The notes under the pieces are model-generated. The model did not search any database, was not told the DNA's origin, and saw only the letters and a program-made list of their open reading frames with translations. This document shows, one piece after another, positions 1-5,006 of a stretch of 6,802 nt of DNA. Positions within the stretch are counted from its first letter, which is position 1, and every line of letters starts with the position of its first letter. The position numbers and the translations under genes are program-made. Source of the DNA: an uncultured Bacteroidaceae bacterium (GTDB lineage Bacteria > Bacteroidota > Bacteroidia > Bacteroidales > Bacteroidaceae); NCBI GenBank assembly GCA_934364765.1, contig CAKRMO010000061.1:1-6802 (forward strand), in the 5' to 3' direction.

Positions 1-600
1 GTACCATTCTACAGCCTCGCGTGCGCCGGCGATGTCGCCCCTGAGTATTTTCGCCGGCACTTCGCCGGCAATGCAGGCCGAGGTCACTATAAGGTCTTCG
101 TGATACTTCTCAAGGTCGGCGCGGTCGGTGCGCGGCTTGTAGTAAAGTCCGTCAACCCACGCGCGCGACTCGAGCTTTATGAGGTTCTTGTAGCCGTTGA
201 AGTTTTTCGCGAGCACAATCAGGTGGTAGCCCGAGGCGTCGCCGTTCTCCTTGACCTTGTCCTCCTTTTTGTTGTGCGCCACATACATCTCGCAGCCGAA
301 TATGGGCTTGAACGCCAATGTGCGGCGTTGCTTTCCCATTTCGACCTCTATCTCCTTTCTGCGTTCCGGGCTTGCGCCCTCGAGTTCTCCTTCAAGCTCG
401 GCGAGCTTTTTCCTTGCCTTTCCTTTCAGCCCCCCCACGAAGTCGGCGAGTTCCTTCACCCCCATCATGTTGCCGTGGTCGGTTATCGCCATGCCGCGCA
501 TTCCGTCGGCTATCGCCTTGTTTACGATGTTGGGTATCTTCGACTGCCCGTCAAGGAGCGAGTATTGGGTGTGGACGTGTAGGTGTACGTAATCCTGCAT
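1..600 (-). CDS. dnaE: DNA polymerase III subunit alpha, N-terminal part (PHP domain), truncated by window edge
   Basis: Catalytic alpha subunit of the replicative DNA polymerase. Only the first 200 codons are inside the window; the frame is open to base 1, so the gene continues off the left edge. The protein opens with the PHP (polymerase and histidinol phosphatase) signature: HLHVHTQYSLLDG at about residues 6-18, TDHGN at 40-44 (D41, H42), KPIFGCE at 98-104 (E104), and YHLIVLAKN from about 125. The metal-ligand type residues H8, H10, D41, H42 and E104 are kept, unlike the degenerate PHP domain of E. coli DnaE, so the domain may still bind metal. A lysine- and glutamate-rich segment at about residues 57-95 separates the second and third motifs. 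The start is the only Met before the PHP motif, and a -7 promoter element lies about 40 bp upstream. DnaE rather than PolC is indicated by the N-terminal PHP domain with no exonuclease before it. Confidence 0.95.
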   Translation of the reverse strand, partial: MQDYVHLHVHTQYSLLDGQSKIPNIVNKAIADGMRGMAITDHGNMMGVKELADFVGGLKGKARKKLAELEGELEGASPERRKEIEVEMGKQRRTLAFKPIFGCEMYVAHNKKEDKVKENGDASGYHLIVLAKNFNGYKNLIKLESRAWVDGLYYKPRTDRADLEKYHEDLIVTSACIAGEVPAKILRGDIAGAREAVEWY

Positions 601-639
601 TGTTCTTAAAAGGTGTATGGGTTTGTTTTGCCTGTCATA

Positions 640-647
640 CAAAGGTA
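640..647 (-). promoter_or_regulatory. -7 promoter element for dnaE
   Basis: On the minus strand this reads TACCTTTG, an exact match to the Bacteroidota -7 consensus TAnnTTTG. It would give a leader of about 33 nt before the dnaE ATG at 600. No TTTG is present at the ideal -33 position (about 667-670). It lies back to back with the plus-strand -7 element at 682-689. Confidence 0.6.
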
Positions 648-681
648 AGGCTTTTTTACGTTCCGGGAATTTCAAAAGCGT

Positions 682-689
682 TAAATTTG
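682..689 (+). promoter_or_regulatory. -7 promoter element for the lipoprotein gene
   Basis: TAAATTTG matches TAnnTTTG exactly and lies 21 bp before the ATG at 711, giving a short leader of roughly 15 nt. The -33 position (about 659-662) has no TTTG. The 12-mer TAAATTTGCAGG here recurs at 6733-6744 in front of the last gene of the window. Confidence 0.55.
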
Positions 690-710
690 CAGGGAATAAT
701 ATTTTGCGTG

Positions 711-1526
711 ATGAGACTTACGATTATCGCACTCGCGCTCGCGGTTGCGCTTGCCGGATGCAGTACGGGCAAGCCCCGCGAGGCGGACGTTTGGGGGAAC
801 GACCCCAAGAATGCGGAAAGCATATATGAATATGAGGAGAAGCATGGCGTGCAGACAACCTCCGTATGGGATGCGGACAGCAGCCGCTATGTGTGCGCGT
901 CAGCCGTTTCGGGGATTTCGAGCGAGCACCACCGCCTTTATTCTCCCTGCGGCAACCTGCGCGTAATTCTGGGCGGGGCTTCCGACATGGGCGGGGCGTA
1001 TGGCTGGCGCATCGACTATGGCGCGGACGGCAAGGTGGCGGCGGTGTGCGACATTGGCGTTCTTGCCGATGCCGAATACGAGAGGCTGTCGAAGGGCGGC
1101 GGGAACGCGCTTGCCGTAATGCGCGGGAAACTTGCAAGCCCCGACGTGCGTATGCGCTACGGCGTTGAGCGCGACAGCGGCGGCGCAATTTTAAGGGTTG
1201 GGGATGTTTTCGTTCCCGGCGGGTACGGCGCGGAAATGTTTATAAGGGAATGGGGTCCGTTTTGGGAAAGCGACATTGACGGCGGGTGCTTCGGATTTTT
1301 CGTAAGGCTTGTAAATAAGGAAAAGGGCGACGCCAAACGTGCTGACTTGCTCTACTGCAACAACCGGCTCATTGCCGAAACTTTGTACAGGGGCGGAAAG
1401 CCGTACAAGGTGCGCACGTACAACGGGCGCGGGCAGCTGGTCGGGGTGCGCCACTGCGGCAGCGGCAACATTGCCGGCATGGCTTTTTACGACCGCGATG
1501 TTCTGCCGCAATGGGGCGGTGAATAG
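711..1526 (+). CDS. Putative lipoprotein of unknown function, 271 aa
   Basis: I do not recognise the family. The N-terminus is a classic lipoprotein signal: Met-Arg-Leu, a hydrophobic stretch (residues 4-15) and the lipobox LAGC at 14-17, so Cys17 would be lipidated after signal peptidase II cleavage and the protein anchored in an envelope membrane. The mature part is soluble, with many Gly, Asp and Arg residues and several Cys. Near the C-terminus a segment (about residues 220-262, with GGKPYKVRTYNGRGQLVGV) faintly resembles MORN-like or YwqK-like repeats; this is weak. The frame is open far upstream (from 318), but the signal peptide and the -7 element at 682-689 fix the start at 711; a GTG at 708 is directly adjacent. 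It is transcribed divergently from dnaE and convergently to the FKBP gene, and appears monocistronic. GC content and codon use look like its neighbours, so I see no sign of recent transfer. Confidence 0.8.
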   Translation: MRLTIIALALAVALAGCSTGKPREADVWGNDPKNAESIYEYEEKHGVQTTSVWDADSSRYVCASAVSGISSEHHRLYSPCGNLRVILGGASDMGGAYGWRIDYGADGKVAAVCDIGVLADAEYERLSKGGGNALAVMRGKLASPDVRMRYGVERDSGGAILRVGDVFVPGGYGAEMFIREWGPFWESDIDGGCFGFFVRLVNKEKGDAKRADLLYCNNRLIAETLYRGGKPYKVRTYNGRGQLVGVRHCGSGNIAGMAFYDRDVLPQWGGE

Positions 1527-1567
1527 CGGTACGTTTTCTTTGCCGCAAAAGTTTGTACTATAGCCTT

Positions 1568-1587
1568 GCGGCTTGGAGCGAAGCCGC
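1568..1587. other. Small intergenic hairpin downstream of the lipoprotein gene
   Basis: GCGGCTT (1568-1574) pairs with AAGCCGC (1581-1587) around a 6-nt loop. There is no clear T tract, so it is at best a weak terminator for the upstream lipoprotein gene, whose stop is at 1524-1526. A palindrome CGGAATTTTCCG follows at about 1592-1603. Confidence 0.3.
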
Positions 1588-1683
1588 CACACGGAATTTT
1601 CCGCGCATTTCGCAAAGCCCGTATTTTGTTGGATGACATTGCTTTGCAAAAGAAAATCGTGCAACTTGAAATTTGGTGAAAAC

Positions 1684-1746
1684 TATGTCCGATATAGTTC
1701 GGATTATGTCTGATATAATTTTTCCTGCATCGGACATAATTTTGAC
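1684..1746. repeat. 21-bp tandem repeat array 1 (three units plus a degenerate fourth)
   Basis: Three head-to-tail 21-bp units lie at 1684-1704, 1705-1725 and 1726-1746. On the plus strand the consensus starts TATGTCNGATATAAT and ends in a T-rich tail with CC. The first unit carries TCGGAT in place of the T tail. A degenerate fourth unit may follow at 1747-1767. The core ATTATnTCnGAnATAAT is nearly palindromic. The array lies in the convergent gap between the lipoprotein gene and the FKBP gene, so it is not upstream of either. The same unit forms a second array at 4826-4909; a 21-nt stretch is identical between them (1703-1723 and 4845-4865). Confidence 0.8.
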
Positions 1747-1893
1747 GATATGCGGGAAGTTTTTTCTTTTGTGCGCGGAAAACTTTTGCACACACTGAAG
1801 AAACTCACCATGGAATGAAATTTGTACTATAAAATCTGCGTAAGGGCGTTTGCGGTTATATTTCCGGCGGCAAATCCGCCCGCACCGAACACG

Positions 1894-1938
1894 AAAGGGG
1901 ACTTCCGAAGCCTTGCGGCTTGCAGGAAATCCCCTTTT
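1894..1938. terminator. Two-tier hairpin, likely bidirectional terminator for the glyS-FKBP operon
   Basis: The outer stem AAAGGGGA (1894-1901) pairs with TCCCCTTT (1930-1937). After a C-A mismatch it continues as TTCC (1903-1906) with GGAA (1925-1928). An inner stem AAGCC (1908-1912) with GGCTT (1917-1921) closes on a TTGC tetraloop. It lies 20 bp beyond the FKBP stop on the minus strand. Both sides end in short T runs (TTTT on plus, TTT on minus), which suits a terminator serving converging genes, although the T tracts are modest. Confidence 0.65.
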
Positions 1939-1957
1939 GCGTTATAGTTGCCTTGCC

Positions 1958-2638
1958 TTATTGCCAAACTCCCGGCACTGTCCCCTTGCGGTATATTTCC
2001 ACAAGCTCCATTTCAAAAACCACGGTGGAGTTTTTGGGTATCAAACCGTTTGCCGAAGTGCCGTATGCGAGGTCTGCGGGCATCACAACCCTCCAGCGGT
2101 CGCCCCGGTGCATATACAGCAGCGCGGTGCCCACTCCGCGCACGAGCGAGCTGACTCCGAACTTGGACGGGGCCATTGTGGAGCGGTCGAACACCTTGCT
2201 GTATTCCGACGAGAAGCCGGAATGGTCAACCACAAGCCCCTCCGGGTGCTGGGTGGTGGGGACGAGCAGCGTGCGGTAGGCAATCCTCACACTGTCGTTC
2301 GAATACGGCAAATCGCCGTCGTCAGCCCCGCGCTTCAATATCTCCACCGCAATGGAGTCTGTCTGCTTGTGGGCGGCGTCGTTCTGGCGCGAATAGCACA
2401 GATACTGGCGGCGGTTGGAATACTCCTGCCACCTGTCGCCGTAAACGCGCCTTGCGTAGGCAATCGAGTCGCCCGCAGTCTGCATTGCCTTTGCGAAGAA
2501 GCTCTCGTTGCGCGGTTTCCAGTTGGCGTATTCGTTCTCCTCACCGTCGTTCTCGGAACAGGAACACAGGGCGAGGCAGCAAACCGCGCACACAACAAGC
2601 GCGGACGCGCTAAACCTGAAATGTTCTGACAATTTCAT
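1958..2638 (-). CDS. FKBP-type peptidyl-prolyl cis-trans isomerase lipoprotein, 226 aa
   Basis: Probable prolyl isomerase that assists protein folding in the cell envelope. The signal peptide (residues 7-26) ends in lipobox LCSC (24-27), making Cys27 the lipidation site; the acidic stretch just after it (SENDGEEN) resembles Bacteroidota signals for surface-exposed lipoproteins, which is only suggestive. A charged linker with many Tyr and Arg runs to about 110. The FKBP domain covers about 117-216: VRIAY (Y121), VFD (F150, D151), LVRGVG, RWRVVMPADLAYG (Y192) and IPKNSTVVFEMELVEI (F208). These line up with FKBP12 ligand-pocket residues Y26, F36, D37, Y82 and F99. The pocket-floor Trp (FKBP12 W59) is Val169 here, and an insertion of roughly 15-20 residues separates Y121 from the FD pair. 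It starts 17 bp after the glyS stop on the same strand, so it is almost certainly cotranscribed with glyS, and it ends before the hairpin at 1894-1938. Confidence 0.88.
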   Translation of the reverse strand: MKLSEHFRFSASALVVCAVCCLALCSCSENDGEENEYANWKPRNESFFAKAMQTAGDSIAYARRVYGDRWQEYSNRRQYLCYSRQNDAAHKQTDSIAVEILKRGADDGDLPYSNDSVRIAYRTLLVPTTQHPEGLVVDHSGFSSEYSKVFDRSTMAPSKFGVSSLVRGVGTALLYMHRGDRWRVVMPADLAYGTSANGLIPKNSTVVFEMELVEIYRKGTVPGVWQ

Positions 2639-2655
2639 CAGTGCTGGCAGCTTTA

Positions 2656-4203
2656 TCAGTCCTCGGCGATTTTCTTGAGCAGCGAAGTGATGCTCACGCG
2701 GTCCTCAAGGGTTTCGCGCAGCGCGGCAATCTTTATGCGCTCCTGCCCCATTGTGTCGCGGTTGCGCAATGTCACGCTCTCGTCCTTCAAACTGTCGTGG
2801 TCAATCGTGATGCAGTATGGCGTGCCTATGGCGTCCTGGCGGCGGTAACGCTTTCCGATGGAGTCTTTGTCCTCGTATTTGCAGTTGAAATGGTAGCGCA
2901 AGTCCCTCATAATCTTCTCGCCGAGTTCGGGAAGCCCGTCCTTGCGCACAAGCGGCAGTATGGCGAGCTTTGTGGGCGCGAGCTGCTGCGGCAGGTGGAG
3001 CACCGTGCGCGTCTCGCCGTTATCGAGTTTCTCCTCCTCAAACGAATGGCACATCACGGACAGGAACATACGGTCAACGCCTATAGAGGTCTCAACGTCG
3101 TATGGGGTGTAGCTTTCGCCGGTCTCGGGGTCGTGATACTTTATCTGCTTTCCGCTGAACTTCTCATGCTGCGAGAGGTCGAAATTGGTGCGCGAGTGGA
3201 TGCCCTCCACCTCCTTGAAGCCGAACGGCATTTTGAATTCAATGTCGGTTGCCGCATTTGCGTAGTGGGCGAGCTTTTCGTGGTCGTGGAAACGGTAGTT
3301 CTCCGCGCCGAAGCCGAGAGCCTGGTGCCACTTCATCCTCATGTTTTTCCAGTAGCTGAACCATTCCATTTCCGTGCCGGGCTTGCAGAAGAACTGCATC
3401 TCCATCTGCTCGAACTCGCGCATACGGAAGATGAACTGGCGGGCAACTATCTCGTTGCGGAAAGCCTTCCCTATCTGGGCTATGCCGAAAGGCAGCTTCA
3501 TGCGCCCGGTTTTCTGCACGCTGAGGTAGTCAACGAATATTCCCTGTGCCGTTTCGGGGCGGAGATATATTGTAGAAGTTCCCTCGGCCGTGGAGCCGAC
3601 CTCCGTCTTGAACATAAGGTTGAACTGGCGTACGTCTGTCCAGTTCCTCGTCCCGCTTATGGGGCACACGATGCCCTCGTCGAGTATAATCTGCTTCAGC
3701 TCGTCAAGGTTCACATCGTTCATCGCCTTCTTGTAGCGTTCGTGCAGCGCGTCGCGTTTCTGCTTGTGCTCTATCACGCGCTGGTTTGTAGCGCAGAACT
3801 TCCCCTCGTCAAACGAGTCGCCGAAACGCTTGCGCGCCTTTGCCACTTCCTTGGCAATCTTCTCGTCGTATTTCGCAATCTGCTCCTCGATGAGCACGTC
3901 GGCGCGGTAGCGTTTCTTGGAGTCGCGGTTGTCGATGAGCGGGTCGTTGAAAGCGTCAACGTGCCCCGAAGCCTTCCAAACCGTGGGGTGCATGAATATC
4001 GCCGCGTCTATCCCCACGATGTTCTGGTGGAGCAGCACCATGCTCTGCCACCAATACTGCTTTATGTTGTTCTTCAGTTCAACGCCGTTCTGCCCGTAGT
4101 CATAAACCGCGCCCAAACCGTCGTAAATCTCGCTTGAGGGGAAAACGAAACCGTATTCCTTGCAATGCGACACTATCTTCTTGAAAACGTCTTCCTGAGC
4201 CAT
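2656..4203 (-). CDS. glyS: Glycine--tRNA ligase (single-chain homodimer type), 515 aa
   Basis: Class IIa aminoacyl-tRNA synthetase that charges tRNA-Gly with glycine using ATP in the cytoplasm. It is the single-polypeptide alpha2 type (also called GlyQS), not the alpha2-beta2 enzyme of E. coli. Visible landmarks: SSEIYDGLGAVYDYG at about 23-37; a charged helical insertion at about 95-165; RPETAQGIF at 215-223; class II motif 2, FRNEIVARQFIFRMREFEQ, at about 248-266; motif 3 around GVDR at 375-378; and a C-terminal HGTP anticodon-binding domain from about 410 (TKLAILPLV) to 513. The length is normal for Bacteroidota. The start at 4203 follows a -7 element at 4244-4251 with a leader of about 33 nt. 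It is the first gene of a two-gene operon with the FKBP lipoprotein. All class II signature residues I can place are present. Confidence 0.97.
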   Translation of the reverse strand: MAQEDVFKKIVSHCKEYGFVFPSSEIYDGLGAVYDYGQNGVELKNNIKQYWWQSMVLLHQNIVGIDAAIFMHPTVWKASGHVDAFNDPLIDNRDSKKRYRADVLIEEQIAKYDEKIAKEVAKARKRFGDSFDEGKFCATNQRVIEHKQKRDALHERYKKAMNDVNLDELKQIILDEGIVCPISGTRNWTDVRQFNLMFKTEVGSTAEGTSTIYLRPETAQGIFVDYLSVQKTGRMKLPFGIAQIGKAFRNEIVARQFIFRMREFEQMEMQFFCKPGTEMEWFSYWKNMRMKWHQALGFGAENYRFHDHEKLAHYANAATDIEFKMPFGFKEVEGIHSRTNFDLSQHEKFSGKQIKYHDPETGESYTPYDVETSIGVDRMFLSVMCHSFEEEKLDNGETRTVLHLPQQLAPTKLAILPLVRKDGLPELGEKIMRDLRYHFNCKYEDKDSIGKRYRRQDAIGTPYCITIDHDSLKDESVTLRNRDTMGQERIKIAALRETLEDRVSITSLLKKIAED

Positions 4204-4243
4204 GTCTTTGTGTTATGCTTTGAAATGTGATACTATATGCGTG

Positions 4244-4251
4244 CAAAGGTA
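4244..4251 (-). promoter_or_regulatory. -7 promoter element for glyS
   Basis: On the minus strand this reads TACCTTTG followed by CA, matching TAnnTTTG exactly. It is 40 bp upstream of the glyS ATG. No TTTG was found 19 bp further upstream. I see no T-box leader (no specifier stem or antiterminator), and the leader is too short for one. Confidence 0.6.
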
Positions 4252-4306
4252 ATAATTTTCCCGCAACCTGCGTCCACGCCATGGGGCTTACGCCGCCGGC
4301 GCACAT

Positions 4307-4345
4307 AAAAAAGCGCGCCATCCGCCATTACGGTGGACGCCGCGC
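4307..4345 (-). terminator. Rho-independent terminator of the ferredoxin gene
   Basis: The arms 4313-4326 and 4332-4345 form a 14-position GC-rich stem with two mismatches and one G-U pair around a 5-nt loop. On the minus strand it is followed by a run of six T (4307-4312). It lies about 20 bp after the ferredoxin stop and upstream of the glyS promoter, so ferredoxin transcription should end before glyS. Confidence 0.75.
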
Positions 4346-4364
4346 CATGTATGGTTACGGTTTG

Positions 4365-4538
4365 TTACTCCGCAGGGCTGATTGCTCCGCTGGGGCAAAC
4401 GTCCGCGCAAGTGCCGCAGTCAACGCACACGTTGGGGTCGATAGAATACTTATCGCTGCCCTCGCTGATTGCTCCGCTGGGGCATTCGTCAATACAAGTT
4501 CCGCATGCAACGCAATCGTCGCTAATTACATAAGCCAT
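4365..4538 (-). CDS. 2[4Fe-4S] ferredoxin, 57 aa
   Basis: Small clostridial-type ferredoxin, a soluble low-potential electron carrier; in anaerobes such proteins usually serve pyruvate:ferredoxin oxidoreductase, hydrogenase or Rnf, but no partner is encoded nearby. Two complete cluster motifs are visible: C9-x2-C12-x2-C15-x3-C19-P and C38-x2-C41-x2-C44-x3-C48-P. As usual in this fold, each cluster should take three Cys from one motif and the fourth from the other. The two halves are internal duplicates: CPSGAIS occurs after both motifs and is encoded by the identical 21 bases (4377-4397 and 4464-4484). The length is typical for the family. The start is the Met directly before AYVISDDC, with a well-spaced promoter at 4585-4615. 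It is flanked by its own promoter and terminator, so it is monocistronic. Confidence 0.95.
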   Translation of the reverse strand: MAYVISDDCVACGTCIDECPSGAISEGSDKYSIDPNVCVDCGTCADVCPSGAISPAE

Positions 4539-4584
4539 AGTTGTAGTTTGATTTAATTGTTTATGATGTTCCTTTATCTGCTTG

Positions 4585-4615
4585 CAAAATTACTGCTTTA
4601 TTTGAAATCTCCAAA
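4585..4615 (-). promoter_or_regulatory. Promoter of the ferredoxin gene (-33 and -7)
   Basis: On the minus strand TTTG (4612-4615) is followed after exactly 19 bp by TAATTTTG (4585-4592). This is a complete Bacteroidota primary-sigma promoter and the best match in the window. The leader to the ATG at 4538 would be about 40 nt and is AT-rich. Confidence 0.75.
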
Positions 4616-4825
4616 CCGTGCACGTGTTTTTTGCCCCGGCACGCCACAAGAAATCTCAAAAGGCGGAGGAGGCCTCGCCCCCGGCAACATCCGTGCGGCC
4701 GGCTTGCGCCCGGAAATTCCGCAAAACGCCCGAGACCGCGTAAGCCGTTGGTTTACAGAACGATGTCCGATTACAGCAGTCTCTTTATAACGATTTGTCT
4801 TTCAGATGTTTGCAAGCGCGGGAAA
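4616..4825. other. Intergenic stretch with no supported gene
   Basis: This region lies between the ferredoxin promoter and repeat array 2. Its first part (about 4631-4745) is strikingly GC-rich and holds a compact hairpin around 4663-4680 (GGCGGAGG, loop AGG, CCTCGCC) with no T tract. Open frames cross it but none has family resemblance or a placed promoter. A lone sequence like the 21-bp repeat unit (ATGTCCGATTACAG) lies at 4763-4776. No RNA family was recognised. Confidence 0.4.
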
Positions 4826-4909
4826 AAGGTCTGATGTAGTCCGAATTATGTCTGATATAATTTTTTCCATGTCCCATGTAGTTTTTCCTACGTCCGATGC
4901 AGTTTTCAC
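4826..4909. repeat. 21-bp tandem repeat array 2 (four units)
   Basis: Four head-to-tail 21-bp units lie at 4826-4846, 4847-4867, 4868-4888 and 4889-4909, in the same orientation and with the same consensus as array 1. The second unit is nearly identical to the middle unit of array 1. The third is the most diverged in the core (TCCCA instead of TCNGA). The array lies upstream of the psd promoter, ending 37 bp before its -33 element, and about 210 bp from the ferredoxin promoter. Confidence 0.8.
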
Positions 4910-4946
4910 GGCAACCCCGACTTTTTCCTTTTTTACCCTTGCAAAA

Positions 4947-4977
4947 CTTGTTGGTACGCCCAAAATTATTATTTTTG
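4947..4977 (+). promoter_or_regulatory. Promoter of the psd-pssA operon
   Basis: CTTG (4947-4950, three of four matches to the -33 TTTG) is followed after 19 bp by TATTTTTG (4970-4977), an exact TAnnTTTG. Transcription would begin near 4982-4985. That places the first in-frame ATG (4989) almost at the 5' end and supports the ATG at 5007 as the start. Confidence 0.68.
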
Positions 4978-5006
4978 CACGTTGATAAATGACCCAAAAA
5001 CAACAG

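Noticed and set aside
100..582. Plus-strand open frames opposite dnaE
   Set aside because: The minus strand encodes an unambiguous PHP domain; the plus-strand products have no recognisable features.
318..710. N-terminal extension of the lipoprotein frame back to 318
   Set aside because: The extension overlaps dnaE antisense and precedes the -7 element at 682-689. The signal peptide requires a start at 711 (or the adjacent GTG at 708).
1684..1746. CRISPR array
   Set aside because: Units are contiguous with no unique spacers, only 21 bp long, and no cas genes are present.
1558..1791. Minus-strand open frames across array 1 giving a heptad-like repeated peptide (SDI repeats)
   Set aside because: The 21-bp period automatically makes a 7-residue repeat in any open frame. 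There is no promoter, no conserved start and no domain, and the flanking translation looks random. The matching frame over array 2 (4802-5041) runs antisense into psd.
2641..4137. Long plus-strand open frame of 498 codons
   Set aside because: It is the antisense shadow of glyS, whose minus-strand product has every expected class II synthetase motif.
4204..4306. T-box riboswitch in front of glyS
   Set aside because: The leader predicted from the -7 element is only about 33 nt, and no specifier loop or antiterminator sequence is visible.
4227..4556. Plus-strand frames over the ferredoxin region
   Set aside because: They are shadows; the minus strand carries two complete CxxCxxCxxxCP motifs with its own promoter and terminator.
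4557..4834. Small plus-strand genes in the GC-rich intergenic region
   Set aside because: The products are Arg- and Pro-rich with no family resemblance, and no promoter is positioned for them; open frames are expected in such GC-rich sequence.
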